From Desulfobacterales bacterium (GTDB lineage: Bacteria > Desulfobacterota > Desulfobacteria > Desulfobacterales > JANQIE01): a stretch of 43,048 bases of DNA. Below the pieces are notes generated by a model. The model was not told where the DNA came from, ran no database searches, and worked only from the letters and a program-made list of their open reading frames with translations. This document shows, piece after piece, positions 1 through 8,175 of the stretch. The position numbers and the translations under genes are program-made. The stretch lies in contig JANQIE010000209.1 in the NCBI GenBank assembly GCA_028282295.1, positions 1-43,048 on the forward strand, written 5' to 3'. Numbering within the stretch: the first letter of the stretch is position 1; each line of letters opens with the position of its first letter.

Positions 1-81
1 GAATAACATACCACTTTACCCGCCCCCCCTGACCGCGTGCTCGGCTGCTCCGGGAGTCCGAAATAAAAGCAAAAAACATCT

Positions 82-107
82 GTCACCCCGGCGAAAGCCG
101 GGGTCCA
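82..107. repeat. REP-like palindrome, family C copy 1
   Basis: A perfect 7-bp stem CCCCGGC/GCCGGGG (86-92 and 97-103) is capped by GAAA and flanked by GTCA and TCCAG. The copy near 37590 has the same frame in the opposite orientation, but its stem bases are TTCCGGC/GCCGGAA. The CC/GG pairs are replaced by TT/AA, so pairing is kept. It lies downstream of mutS in the first 222 bases, where no gene is seen. Confidence 0.75.
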
Positions 108-222
108 GAATAAAAACGATATTAACCTTTTGTGGTTATCCATAAAACCTAAGTGAGTTCGCCAAAGATAAAGAATTCCCCATTACGGGATGATTTCCAA
201 ATGCAGTTACCCCCCGAGGGTG

Positions 223-2847
223 TCATCCCTCCAACTGTTTGGCCTTGTCTTTTAAGGCGTGCAGCAGGTTCAATGCTTCCAGAGGTGTCATGGTTGAAAT
301 CTCCACCTGTTGGAGCTTTCGGACGACCTCGTTTTCCGGCGGCTTGAACAAGGACAGTTGCCGCTGTTTGGGTTCGGATTGTGTGTCCGGAACCACGCTG
401 AAATGCAGCCCTTTGTTGTCGTTGTTATTTTCGATCCGGGACAGTATTTTCTTAGAGCGCCGGATCACCTTGTCGGGAATACCGGCCAGCCGGGCGACCT
501 GGATACCATAACTACGGTTGGTGCCGCCCTCGATCAGCTTGCGCAAAAAGATGATCTCGTCATTCCATTCCTTCACGGCGATGTTATAGTTTTTGATGCG
601 GGCCTTGCTTTGCGCCAGTTCGGTCAATTCGTGGTAGTGGGTGGCGAAAAGCGTTTTGACGCCTTTGTCTTTTAAATCATGCAAATGCTCTGCCACGGCC
701 CAGGCAATGCTCATGCCGTCGAACGTGCTGGTGCCGCGTCCGATTTCATCCATGATAATCAGGCTTGCCGGTGTGGCGTTGTTCAGGATGTTGGCGGTCT
801 CCTCCATCTCCACCATAAACGTGCTTTGCCCCTGGGACAGGTTGTCCAGAGCGCCGACGCGGGTAAAGATCCGGTCGGTGATGCTCAAATTCGCTTTTCT
901 GGCCGGCACGAAGCTGCCGATCTGGGCCATCACCACCAGAACCGCCACCTGACGCAACACCGTTGATTTGCCGGCCATGTTCGGTCCGGTGATGATCAAA
1001 ATCTGGTGCTGCGCGTCGTCCATGTAGACGCTGTTGGGTACAAAACGTTCACCGGTGATCATTTTTTCCACCACCGGATGACGCCCGTCTTCAATGTCGA
1101 TCACCCCGTCGACATTCAGATCGGGCCGTCGATAATTGTTCAGATCCGCGACTTCCGCCAAATTCAACAGGCAGTCGAGCCGCGCCACATGAGCGGCGGC
1201 GGCTTGCAAAGGTTCGTTCTGCGCGGCGACCCGGCCGCGAATATCGGTAAAGATCTCGAATTCCAGGGCGGCCCGTTTTTCTTCCGCTCCCAGCACCTTG
1301 CTTTCAAAGGTTTTCAATTCGTCCGTGATGAATCGTTCGGCATTCACCAGGGTCTGTTTGCGGACATAGTGATCGGGCACGGCGTCCTGGTGGGTTTTCG
1401 GGATTTCGATGTAATAACCGAACACCTTGTTGTACTTGACCTTCAGAGAGCCGATCCCCGTGGCCTCTTTTTCCTTGACCGCCAGACGGGCCAGATAGCC
1501 CTTTGCGTCGCGGCTGATCTGGACCAGCTCGTCCAACTGCGGGTCGTATTGCGGGTTGATGATGCCGCCCTCATGCAGCGTCGGCGCGGCGTCCTGCCGG
1601 ATGGCGTCGGCGATCAGCCGGCCGAGCGACTGCAGCGTCTCAAGGTCGTAATCGGCGTGATAAAGCGTGCTGTCCCATGAATTCATCGGTTGGCAGACCA
1701 GGGGCAACGCTTCCAGGGATCTTCGCAACGCCAGCAGGTCCCGGGCATTGGCTTGCCCCATGGCGACCTTGCTTCCCAGGCGCTCCAGGTCGGCAACCGC
1801 TTTCATGGCATCACGAACCTCCCGGCGCTCGCCGGGGCGCTTTTGGGCTTCCTGCACGGCATCGAGCCGCGCGGTGATGGCCTGCGGGTCTTTAAGCGGA
1901 TAGCGAATCCAGTGTTTAAGCCGGCGTGCGCCCATGGCGGTTACGGTCCGGTCCAGCACGGACAGCAGCGTGCCGTGTTTCTGCCCTTTGCGAACCCCCT
2001 CAAGTAACTCAAGATTCCGGCAACTTAAATCATCCACCCAAAGGTAATTGCTCAAGGAATAAGACTCGATGGCCAGCAAGTGATCGATCTTCTGCTTCTG
2101 GGTTTCACGGACGTAGTAAACCAGCGCGCCGGCGGCGCGGATACCGGCCTGCCTGTGTTCACACCCGAAGCCCTCCAGGGACCGGGTTTTAAGCTGATCG
2201 AGCAACCGTTGCCGTCCCCGTTGCAGGCCAAAATGGCGATCCTCGACATAGGTGACGGCGATATGCCCGAAACGGTCGACAATAGCGCTGAAATCCGGAT
2301 CGGTTCGGACCTTTTCGGCAAGCAACATCTCGGCGGGCGCCACACGTAGACACTCGTCAGTGAGCACGCTCAAATCGTCACTTTCCGCCAAACGAAAGCC
2401 GCCGGTCGACAGGTCGAAGTAGGCGATTCCAAAGCGTTGCTTGTCGCGGGCCAGCGCTAAAATATAGTTGTTGGATTTGGCATCGAGCAGCTCATTTTCG
2501 ATAATCATGCCGGGGGTGATCACCCGGGTGACTTCCCGCTTGACCAGTCCCTTGGCAGCCGCCGGATCTTCCACCTGGTCACAGATGGCAACCTTGAAGC
2601 CCTGTTCAATCAACCGGGCGATATACCCTTGTGCCGCGCGAAACGGCACGCCGCACATCGGTATCGGCACTTCGTCGTTTTTGTTGCGGCTGGTCAGCGT
2701 AATTTCCAAAGCCCGCGATGCCCGCTCGGCGTCTTCGAAAAACATTTCGTAGAAATCGCCCATGCGATAAAACAGAATCGTGTCCGGGTACTGGTCCTTG
2801 ATGGCCAGATACTGCTTGATCATCGGGGTGGCTTTAGCGCGTGTCAT
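223..2847 (-). CDS. mutS: DNA mismatch repair protein MutS
   Basis: Full-length MutS of 874 residues, close to the usual size. It recognises base mismatches and small loops and starts methyl-independent or MutL-dependent repair as a DNA-bound dimeric ATPase. The N-terminal mismatch-reading motif is visible as GDFYEMF (Phe32-x-Glu34). The ATPase has Walker A GPNMAGKST at about 621-629 and Walker B with the ABC-like signature LIIMDEIGRGTS at about 696-707. The connector, lever and clamp regions between them are uninterrupted. The ATG at 2847 has only a weak AAAGA-like ribosome site; a second ATG lies eight codons in. No mutL is in the window. It appears to be a single-gene unit and identification is secure. 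Confidence 0.97.
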   Translation of the reverse strand: MTRAKATPMIKQYLAIKDQYPDTILFYRMGDFYEMFFEDAERASRALEITLTSRNKNDEVPIPMCGVPFRAAQGYIARLIEQGFKVAICDQVEDPAAAKGLVKREVTRVITPGMIIENELLDAKSNNYILALARDKQRFGIAYFDLSTGGFRLAESDDLSVLTDECLRVAPAEMLLAEKVRTDPDFSAIVDRFGHIAVTYVEDRHFGLQRGRQRLLDQLKTRSLEGFGCEHRQAGIRAAGALVYYVRETQKQKIDHLLAIESYSLSNYLWVDDLSCRNLELLEGVRKGQKHGTLLSVLDRTVTAMGARRLKHWIRYPLKDPQAITARLDAVQEAQKRPGERREVRDAMKAVADLERLGSKVAMGQANARDLLALRRSLEALPLVCQPMNSWDSTLYHADYDLETLQSLGRLIADAIRQDAAPTLHEGGIINPQYDPQLDELVQISRDAKGYLARLAVKEKEATGIGSLKVKYNKVFGYYIEIPKTHQDAVPDHYVRKQTLVNAERFITDELKTFESKVLGAEEKRAALEFEIFTDIRGRVAAQNEPLQAAAAHVARLDCLLNLAEVADLNNYRRPDLNVDGVIDIEDGRHPVVEKMITGERFVPNSVYMDDAQHQILIITGPNMAGKSTVLRQVAVLVVMAQIGSFVPARKANLSITDRIFTRVGALDNLSQGQSTFMVEMEETANILNNATPASLIIMDEIGRGTSTFDGMSIAWAVAEHLHDLKDKGVKTLFATHYHELTELAQSKARIKNYNIAVKEWNDEIIFLRKLIEGGTNRSYGIQVARLAGIPDKVIRRSKKILSRIENNNDNKGLHFSVVPDTQSEPKQRQLSLFKPPENEVVRKLQQVEISTMTPLEALNLLHALKDKAKQLEG

Positions 2848-2995
2848 GGGTCTTTAAATCCGATTGCTTGGTCCCTGTGTGAGCCATGGCGTGACAGGAT
2901 AAAGGTGGTTTACAGGTAAAAAAAAGACGCAACCTGACATTACGCCGCAAGGACGGAACGCCGCCGGTTTCAGGGCCGCGGTACGTCGAGGCGTA

Positions 2996-3397
2996 TCAAT
3001 TAATTGTTTTTTCGGATTCGGCCGGCTCTTCCTGCGTGGTGTCAGGCTGCTCCAGCACGATGGTCTCATCGTTGGCGGCGGGGCCCTTCAGGGTATCCAG
3101 TTCCTGTTTAAGATTGGAAAGGGTCGCCAGGTGGGAATCGAGCGAGTTGTTCAGCTCTTTGATGGTTTTTTTGTCTTTCAGCCTTTTTGAAAAACCGGAA
3201 ATGTAAGCGAGAAGTAAACCGACAAGGAAGAATAAACCGAAATAGAAGACATAGGGCAGGCTCGGCACGTAATATTTCTGAAAAAACAGGTTGATGTCCA
3301 GTGGGCTTTTCGCCATGAAGAAACCTTGATTCTGATAACCTACCAACCCAAGGAAGATGACGATCAGAAAAAATAGCAACAGTTTGAACTTTTTCAT
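2996..3397 (-). CDS. LapA/DUF1049-like inner-membrane protein
   Basis: A 133-residue protein with two hydrophobic segments (about 4-21 and 45-67) separated by a short periplasmic-type loop. They are followed by a coiled-coil stretch (about 75-105) and an acidic, Gln/Glu-rich tail. This layout matches the lipopolysaccharide-assembly LapA domain family (DUF1049), whose members sit in the inner membrane and help tune LPS synthesis in enterobacteria; a matching role here is inferred. The start is set at ATG 3397 because GAGGAG lies at correct spacing before it. An in-frame ATG 12 bases upstream has no such site. The tail is longer and more acidic than in enterobacterial LapA. Confidence 0.7.
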   Translation of the reverse strand: MKKFKLLLFFLIVIFLGLVGYQNQGFFMAKSPLDINLFFQKYYVPSLPYVFYFGLFFLVGLLLAYISGFSKRLKDKKTIKELNNSLDSHLATLSNLKQELDTLKGPAANDETIVLEQPDTTQEEPAESEKTIN

Positions 3398-3544
3398 TTT
3401 TCTCCTCATTATCGGCGGCTTAAGCCATATAGCGATATAACTAAGATTTATTTTTTACGGTTGTTTGGACGGCGCTCAGCGTGCGGAGTCGGATTTGCGT
3501 GCGCCTTTAAGTCTGGGCAACTGTATGCTTTTGTTAGGTAAAAC

Positions 3545-4309
3545 TCAAGTTTTTTTTCCCGGCAGCGGGACGAGTTTCAATTCCCCCCAGGCGCCGATTT
3601 TATCTCCGGCGACAACGACGATGCCCTCGATCCTTTCCATGGTGCGGCCAAAAGCGATCGCAGCTTCGATATCCGCCGCCCTGTCGACCCGGTTACCGAT
3701 CGCCGTTGCGGCGGCATCGGCAAGGCTGCCGTCGGCCGACACCACACAGACCGCGTCCGCGCGCCCCAGACTCAGTGAGTGGCCCACCGTGGCCGATGAG
3801 GTGCAAACCGCCAACGGTATGGGGCTTGCCGGTAATGCCAGACCAATTTTCATGCTCAACGGACTCGGGCCGGCAAAGATGGCAATGTGAGTGGGCCGGT
3901 CAAGTTTCAAAAAGATGTCCCCGCCGTTCTCGACAATCACCTGTGATGTTTGTTGCAAAAGATCGCGGCCCACATGCTCGGCCATTGCACCGGCCACGGC
4001 CGCCATGGGACCGACGCCGGCACATTCGCCCGCCCGGGCCATCTCCTGGACAATGGCCGGTGCCGGTGTCTCGACCCGCAGCGGTTTAAGCGCCGTGCCA
4101 AAGGCGGGCACCTGCTCAATGTACTGCTCAATGTAGCCGCGGTATCGGATGACGGCGTCGATGGCGACCTGGGTTAAATCCCTGTCCGCTTGAATGAATA
4201 AATCGGTCTCTTTCACCGAGATCTGAAATGCGACCAGATCGGCCGCCTGCAGCTTGCAGCGATAGGTTCGGTGCCAATAGTCGGTGGGGGCGATCTTTTT
4301 TTTGGCCAC
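3545..4309 (-). CDS. UPF0280 family protein (ApbE-like fold)
   Basis: A 254-residue soluble protein resembling UPF0280, a family related in fold to the ApbE flavin transferase and common in methanogens and deltaproteobacteria. Recognisable stretches are YWHRTYR near the N terminus, the glycine-rich GPMAAVAGAMAEHVG, the ENGGD motif that aligns with the ApbE nucleotide-binding region, and a Ser/Thr-rich TSSATVGHS segment. The biochemical role is not established; do not assume flavinylation. The start is a GTG at 4309, 14 bases after the dGTPase stop, with no strong Shine-Dalgarno sequence. This suggests translation in one transcript with the Mrp, ATP-grasp and dGTPase genes. It ends in PLPGKKT encoded by an A-rich stretch. 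Confidence 0.8.
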   Translation of the reverse strand: MAKKKIAPTDYWHRTYRCKLQAADLVAFQISVKETDLFIQADRDLTQVAIDAVIRYRGYIEQYIEQVPAFGTALKPLRVETPAPAIVQEMARAGECAGVGPMAAVAGAMAEHVGRDLLQQTSQVIVENGGDIFLKLDRPTHIAIFAGPSPLSMKIGLALPASPIPLAVCTSSATVGHSLSLGRADAVCVVSADGSLADAAATAIGNRVDRAADIEAAIAFGRTMERIEGIVVVAGDKIGAWGELKLVPLPGKKT

Positions 4310-4323
4310 GGCAATTTTTCGCG

Positions 4324-5502
4324 TCAGGTCAGCGGCTTGGGCCGCATATGCTCAGGACATTGTCGAACAAAATAGGTGTCGGTCATGCCGGCGATAAAAT
4401 CGCGCACCACCTCTTCGGGCTGATGATCGTCGAGGTATTTGGTCGACATGTCGGCCAGAAATCGCTTGAAAATTACCGACGATTTATTCTCCTGACGCAG
4501 GTCGCTCAGATAGCGCTCAAACAAAAGCGTGAACAGCGTCTCGATTTGGGACAATTGCCGTTTGATCGCGGGATTGAGATAGATCCGCTCCAGATTGAAC
4601 TGCTTCAAGCGCTTCAGGGCCTCGGAGACATCCGGACTGAAGGCGATATAGGTTTGATGGAAACTGTTTTGGATGATGTCGGTGACCAGATTGTAGACAA
4701 TGGTGCCGTTAGTATTGCCCAGCACCTGAACCGCCTCATGGGGCAGCTCGTCGCGCTTGATCATGTTCAGCCGGATGGCGTCTTCGATATCGCGCCCGAT
4801 GTAACTGATGGTATCGGCCATGCGCATCACGCAGGCCTCCAGGGTCATCGGCGTCAAGCGGGTTTGGGCCGATCGTTTGGTTTGGGCCAACTCTTTTTCA
4901 TGGATCGCAAAGGATTTATCACGTTGGGGTTCCAGAATTTGATTGTGCGTCTCGCCGTCGTGGCACAGGATGCCGTCGAGGGTTTGCAAACACAGGTTCC
5001 ATCCCTTGCCCTTGCGCTCGACCCGGTCAAGAAACTGAACGCTTTGCACATTGTGATGAAAATAGCCGATCCCCTGCTCCCGGCAAATCTTGGCTAAACA
5101 GCGCTCGCCGTCGTGGCCGAAGGGCGTGTGGCCGATGTCATGCCCCAGCGCGATGGCCTCGATCAGGTCTTCGTTCAATCCCAAAAAACGGCCGATGGTG
5201 CGCGCCACCTTGGAAACCAATTGAACGTGCAGCACGCGATGGGTGATGTGATCATTGTCGATGAGGTAAAACACCTGGGTTTTGTCGATGTAGCGGGTGT
5301 AGGCCAAGGAGTGAAGAATGCGGTCGACGTCCATGGAAAAGGCCTGGCGGTATTCGGTTTGGCTGCGCGCTTCCGGACGCCGGCGCCGGGCGTCGGCGCT
5401 TTTGGCGGACAACGGCGAAAAAAACGCCACTTCGCGTTCATTCAGCGCCTGTCTGAGCGCGTCCAGGGTCATCGATCCGTTGGGAAAATCAGATGTGTTC
5501 AT
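4324..5502 (-). CDS. dGTPase-like HD-domain triphosphohydrolase
   Basis: A 392-residue member of the deoxyguanosinetriphosphate triphosphohydrolase-like family, which removes triphosphate from dNTPs using a metal held by an HD domain. Metal ligands are visible as THR (His88), the paired GHDIGH (His121-Asp122) and HTPFGHDGE just after. The N-terminal RRPEARSQTEYRQAFSMDVDRILHS is typical of the family and contains the conserved QTEYR-F-DR-R-like entry segment. ATG 5502 is chosen. An in-frame TTG two codons upstream is also possible. The start overlaps the end of the ATP-grasp gene by 14 bases, so the two are probably translationally coupled. Confidence 0.9.
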   Translation of the reverse strand: MNTSDFPNGSMTLDALRQALNEREVAFFSPLSAKSADARRRRPEARSQTEYRQAFSMDVDRILHSLAYTRYIDKTQVFYLIDNDHITHRVLHVQLVSKVARTIGRFLGLNEDLIEAIALGHDIGHTPFGHDGERCLAKICREQGIGYFHHNVQSVQFLDRVERKGKGWNLCLQTLDGILCHDGETHNQILEPQRDKSFAIHEKELAQTKRSAQTRLTPMTLEACVMRMADTISYIGRDIEDAIRLNMIKRDELPHEAVQVLGNTNGTIVYNLVTDIIQNSFHQTYIAFSPDVSEALKRLKQFNLERIYLNPAIKRQLSQIETLFTLLFERYLSDLRQENKSSVIFKRFLADMSTKYLDDHQPEEVVRDFIAGMTDTYFVRQCPEHMRPKPLT

Positions 5503-6298
5503 CGGCAATCATTTTTTCCATGTAATGAATATAGTCGATTCCGGCATGGCGGAAGCCTTCCTTACCATATTTCATATTCGCTTCCAAAACATAATATTGG
5601 CCGGCATGCCGGCAGATGTCGATCCCGACATCGTCCCACCCGCATTTGCGAGCCGTTGTCAGGGCCAGGTCAATGGCTGCCTGCGGTACGGCATCCATGC
5701 TGATCGTGGCCCCCTGGGCCAAATTGCTGCGATATTCACCCTCGGCGGCGATGCGCCAATAGGCAACCGCCACGCGGGCGCCGATCACCACGACACGCAA
5801 ATCCTTTCGGGCCGGCACGTATTGTTGGATATACGCCGGCGCACACTGGGCAAGATAGGCCGCCAGATCGTCCGGATTGCGAATCAGATAGACCCCCCGC
5901 CCCATGGCTGAGCCGCGGGCGACTTTGGCAATAAAGGGAAAGGTGAAATAATTGCTGATCTTCCTTTGCCTGCGAAGACCGTAAAAAACCCGCGTGCGCG
6001 GGTGTGGAATATCTAATAATTCAAACAGCGCGGTTTGCTTTATTTTGTCCTGCACACATTTGTAGGTGTGATAGCTCGGAAACAACGCCTTGCCCGTGCT
6101 ATCGAGCAGATCAGCATAAAACGCCGTGGGGTAATAGATTTTGGGCGCGCCCCGAATCATCGCCCTTTCATCGGTGCTGTAGTCGTTGAAATTGGTCCGC
6201 ACTCCCAGAGTGGTGACGTTGCGACACGCTTTGAGCCGGGCTTCGAGCGCGATGACCGGTGTATCGGGGTTTGTGGGCATGTGAGTTTCCGCGGGCAT
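5489..6298 (-). CDS. RimK-like ATP-grasp ligase
   Basis: A 269-residue ATP-grasp protein of the RimK/GshB-like type, which joins a carboxylate to an amine or thiol with ATP. Family features are the KIKQTALFELLDIPHPRT segment, the ATP-lysine and glycine-rich loop FIAKVARGSAMGRGVYLI, IQQYVPARKDLRVVVIG, and the metal site VGIDIC...YYVLEANMKYG. The substrate cannot be read from sequence. Compared with RimK it has a divergent N-terminal third. The start may be ATG 6298, or ATG 6280, which has a better GGAAA-type site. It lies 18 bases after Mrp and overlaps the dGTPase start, so it belongs to the same transcript. Confidence 0.82.
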   Translation of the reverse strand: MPAETHMPTNPDTPVIALEARLKACRNVTTLGVRTNFNDYSTDERAMIRGAPKIYYPTAFYADLLDSTGKALFPSYHTYKCVQDKIKQTALFELLDIPHPRTRVFYGLRRQRKISNYFTFPFIAKVARGSAMGRGVYLIRNPDDLAAYLAQCAPAYIQQYVPARKDLRVVVIGARVAVAYWRIAAEGEYRSNLAQGATISMDAVPQAAIDLALTTARKCGWDDVGIDICRHAGQYYVLEANMKYGKEGFRHAGIDYIHYMEKMIADEHI

Positions 6299-6316
6299 GA
6301 CGCGTCTTCGGCCGGA

Positions 6317-7186
6317 TCAAGCGGGCAAACGGCCCACGATAGCGTCGACGCTTTTGGCAAGCGCCCCGGCAAAGGTGTTTTCCTTGCGCGGCCCGGTCAC
6401 CGGTTTGCCCGCATCGCAGGCTTTGACCACTTGCGGATCGAACGGCAGCGTTGCGAGCAAGGTGACCCCCATTTTCTCGGCCGTGGCGCGTCCCCCACCG
6501 CTTTTGAACAAGGCGACGGTTTCGCCGCAACAGGGGCAGTTGAACGGCCCCATGTTTTCAATCAACCCCAGGATGGTCAGATTAACAGTGCGGCAAAAAT
6601 TGATCGATTTGCGCACATCAGCCAGGGCCACATCCTGTGGTGTGGTAACAATCACGGCCTTTGCATCGGCAACGGTCTGGGCGACACTCATCGGCTCATC
6701 GCCGGTACCCGGCGGCGAATCGATCACCAGATAATCGAGCCCCCCCCACTGCACATGCGAGATAAATTGTCGAATGACGCCGGTCTTTGCAGGTCCGCGC
6801 CAGATGACGGCCTGATCGGTTTCGCGCATCAAGGATTGCATTGATACGACTTTGAGGCCGTCTGCGATCACATGCGGTACGACGTGTTGATCGTTGGTGT
6901 CCAGAAGTCCTTGCACACCGGTCATCTGGGCGACGCTCGGCCCGTGCAGATCGACATCCATGAGACCGACTTTGAAGCCGCGTTGGGCCAGGCTCGTCGC
7001 CAGATTGACGGCCACACTGCTTTTGCCGACACCGCCCTTGCCGCTCATCACCAGCAATTTGTGTTTAATTCGGGCCAACGACCGGTTTATCAGATCGTCC
7101 TGCTCGTTTATCGCCCGCGCCTGGGCATCCGCAGCCCCCGCGTGCGCGCTCTGACAAGCCCCTCCGGAACATGATCCTTTTGACAT
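6317..7186 (-). CDS. Mrp/NBP35-family Fe-S carrier ATPase
   Basis: A 289-residue P-loop ATPase of the Mrp/ApbC/NBP35 family, which assembles and hands over 4Fe-4S clusters in the cytosol. The deviant Walker A is GKGGVGKS (49-56), followed by the MDVDLHGPS Switch I segment, DYLVIDSPPGTGDE, and the CPCC cluster-bridging cysteines (217-220). An N-terminal CSGGAC motif precedes the ATPase, as in deltaproteobacterial homologues. The N-terminal DUF59 domain of E. coli-type Mrp is absent, so it is the short NBP35-like form. A clear AGGAGAAGG ribosome site precedes ATG 7186. This is likely the first gene of a transcript through UPF0280. Confidence 0.93.
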   Translation of the reverse strand: MSKGSCSGGACQSAHAGAADAQARAINEQDDLINRSLARIKHKLLVMSGKGGVGKSSVAVNLATSLAQRGFKVGLMDVDLHGPSVAQMTGVQGLLDTNDQHVVPHVIADGLKVVSMQSLMRETDQAVIWRGPAKTGVIRQFISHVQWGGLDYLVIDSPPGTGDEPMSVAQTVADAKAVIVTTPQDVALADVRKSINFCRTVNLTILGLIENMGPFNCPCCGETVALFKSGGGRATAEKMGVTLLATLPFDPQVVKACDAGKPVTGPRKENTFAGALAKSVDAIVGRLPA

Positions 7187-7262
7187 TCGCTACCTTCTCC
7201 TAAACCTGTTTGGCGTATTTCGCCGATCCTCAAAATGAAGTTGAAAAACATTTCTTTATTTC

Positions 7263-7330
7263 GCGCAAAGGTGCAGAGTTCACAGAGGGGAAAAAAATAA
7301 AACCCCTCTGCGAACTCTGCGCCTTTGCGC
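7263..7330. repeat. Long intergenic hairpin, two 28-bp arms
   Basis: Arms 7263-7290 and 7303-7330 (GCGCAAAGG... and ...CCTTTGCGC) match at 26 of 28 positions around a 12-base A-rich loop. One mismatch is a G-T wobble. It lies between the lipoprotein gene stop and the Mrp start. It could act as a terminator, but on the minus strand no strong T-run follows the arm, so a repeat or palindromic element is the safer call. Confidence 0.85.
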
Positions 7331-7362
7331 TAGTCTTCACGGTTCCTTGTTTTATGATGCAC

Positions 7363-8175
7363 TCACCCTTTGGTTGGCGGCGCCAATGTAAAAACGGTCG
7401 GCTTGACCGTGGGATTGGTCCAATAGCGGTCGATTTTCAAGAATACCGTGTCACCTGAAGATTTAACGATGCGTACATTTGCCGGCACCTGAAATTCATC
7501 GATGCGTTGATATGCGTCAAAAACCAACCGGAAGCTCATAGCGCCCGAACCATCATACTGCTCAACCCGCAGGATTTGGGTTTTGTCCGCGTTGAAATGA
7601 ATGCGCTGGATCGTCTTCCCATAGCCGGTTTTCAGCACCAGCACGGGCGTCCAGGGGTCAGTGGTCTCCCACTTCAGTTTCCGATAGGCGATCGCCGGAA
7701 TCCGGCCGGACAACAAGGCGTGGATTTCGGCGGTTCTGACCGGGACGGTCAGATAGCGTTTCAGGTTGACACCGCTTCGCTTTTTCTTGAAATAGTTCTT
7801 TTCCGTATGCGCCCGCACGTAAAACCAATCGCCGTCATCGGCAAGACTAACCAGGGGGACGCCGGACAGATCCTGCAACATCATGCGCAGGCGATGAGGC
7901 TCGGCGCCGATCCAAAGTATTTTAACCGTGTGCGCCTGTCCCTGGTGTTTGAATCTGAGTTTGCCGGTCCCCTTGAAACTCTTCAGTTCCGGATTGTTTT
8001 GCGTGAAAGTCGCCAGCAGGCGCCGGGCCTCGATCTCGCCGGGCGAAACAGGCACGGATGGCCGGTCAACACGCCCTGTGAGTCCACCACAGGCGACCAT
8101 CATACTCAGGACCGGCAGCAGGAGCACTCCCCACCGCAGGCGGGATATATTAGATACCGGTATTGGAAATTTCAC
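7363..8175 (-). CDS. LolB/DUF4292-like outer-membrane lipoprotein
   Basis: A 270-residue predicted lipoprotein. A hydrophobic signal (about 15-29) ends in the lipobox VAC, so the mature protein would begin at Cys29. The rest reads as a single beta-rich domain with alternating hydrophobic strands such as FKGTGKLRFKHQ, HTVKILWIGAEPHRLRMML and FYVRAHTEKNYF. This resembles the LolA/LolB and DUF4292 fold used to carry or insert lipids and lipoproteins at the outer membrane. Its start lies inside the TPR lipoprotein gene (26-base overlap), implying co-translation and a shared process. Function beyond lipid or lipoprotein handling cannot be claimed. Confidence 0.75.
   Translation of the reverse strand: MKFPIPVSNISRLRWGVLLLPVLSMMVACGGLTGRVDRPSVPVSPGEIEARRLLATFTQNNPELKSFKGTGKLRFKHQGQAHTVKILWIGAEPHRLRMMLQDLSGVPLVSLADDGDWFYVRAHTEKNYFKKKRSGVNLKRYLTVPVRTAEIHALLSGRIPAIAYRKLKWETTDPWTPVLVLKTGYGKTIQRIHFNADKTQILRVEQYDGSGAMSFRLVFDAYQRIDEFQVPANVRIVKSSGDTVFLKIDRYWTNPTVKPTVFTLAPPTKG

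Noticed and set aside
4228..5097. Long plus-strand ORF opposite the dGTPase gene
   Set aside because: Antisense shadow of a well-supported gene with low-quality protein composition; other long opposite frames in mutS, htpG, iorA and the SecA-like gene were rejected for the same reason.
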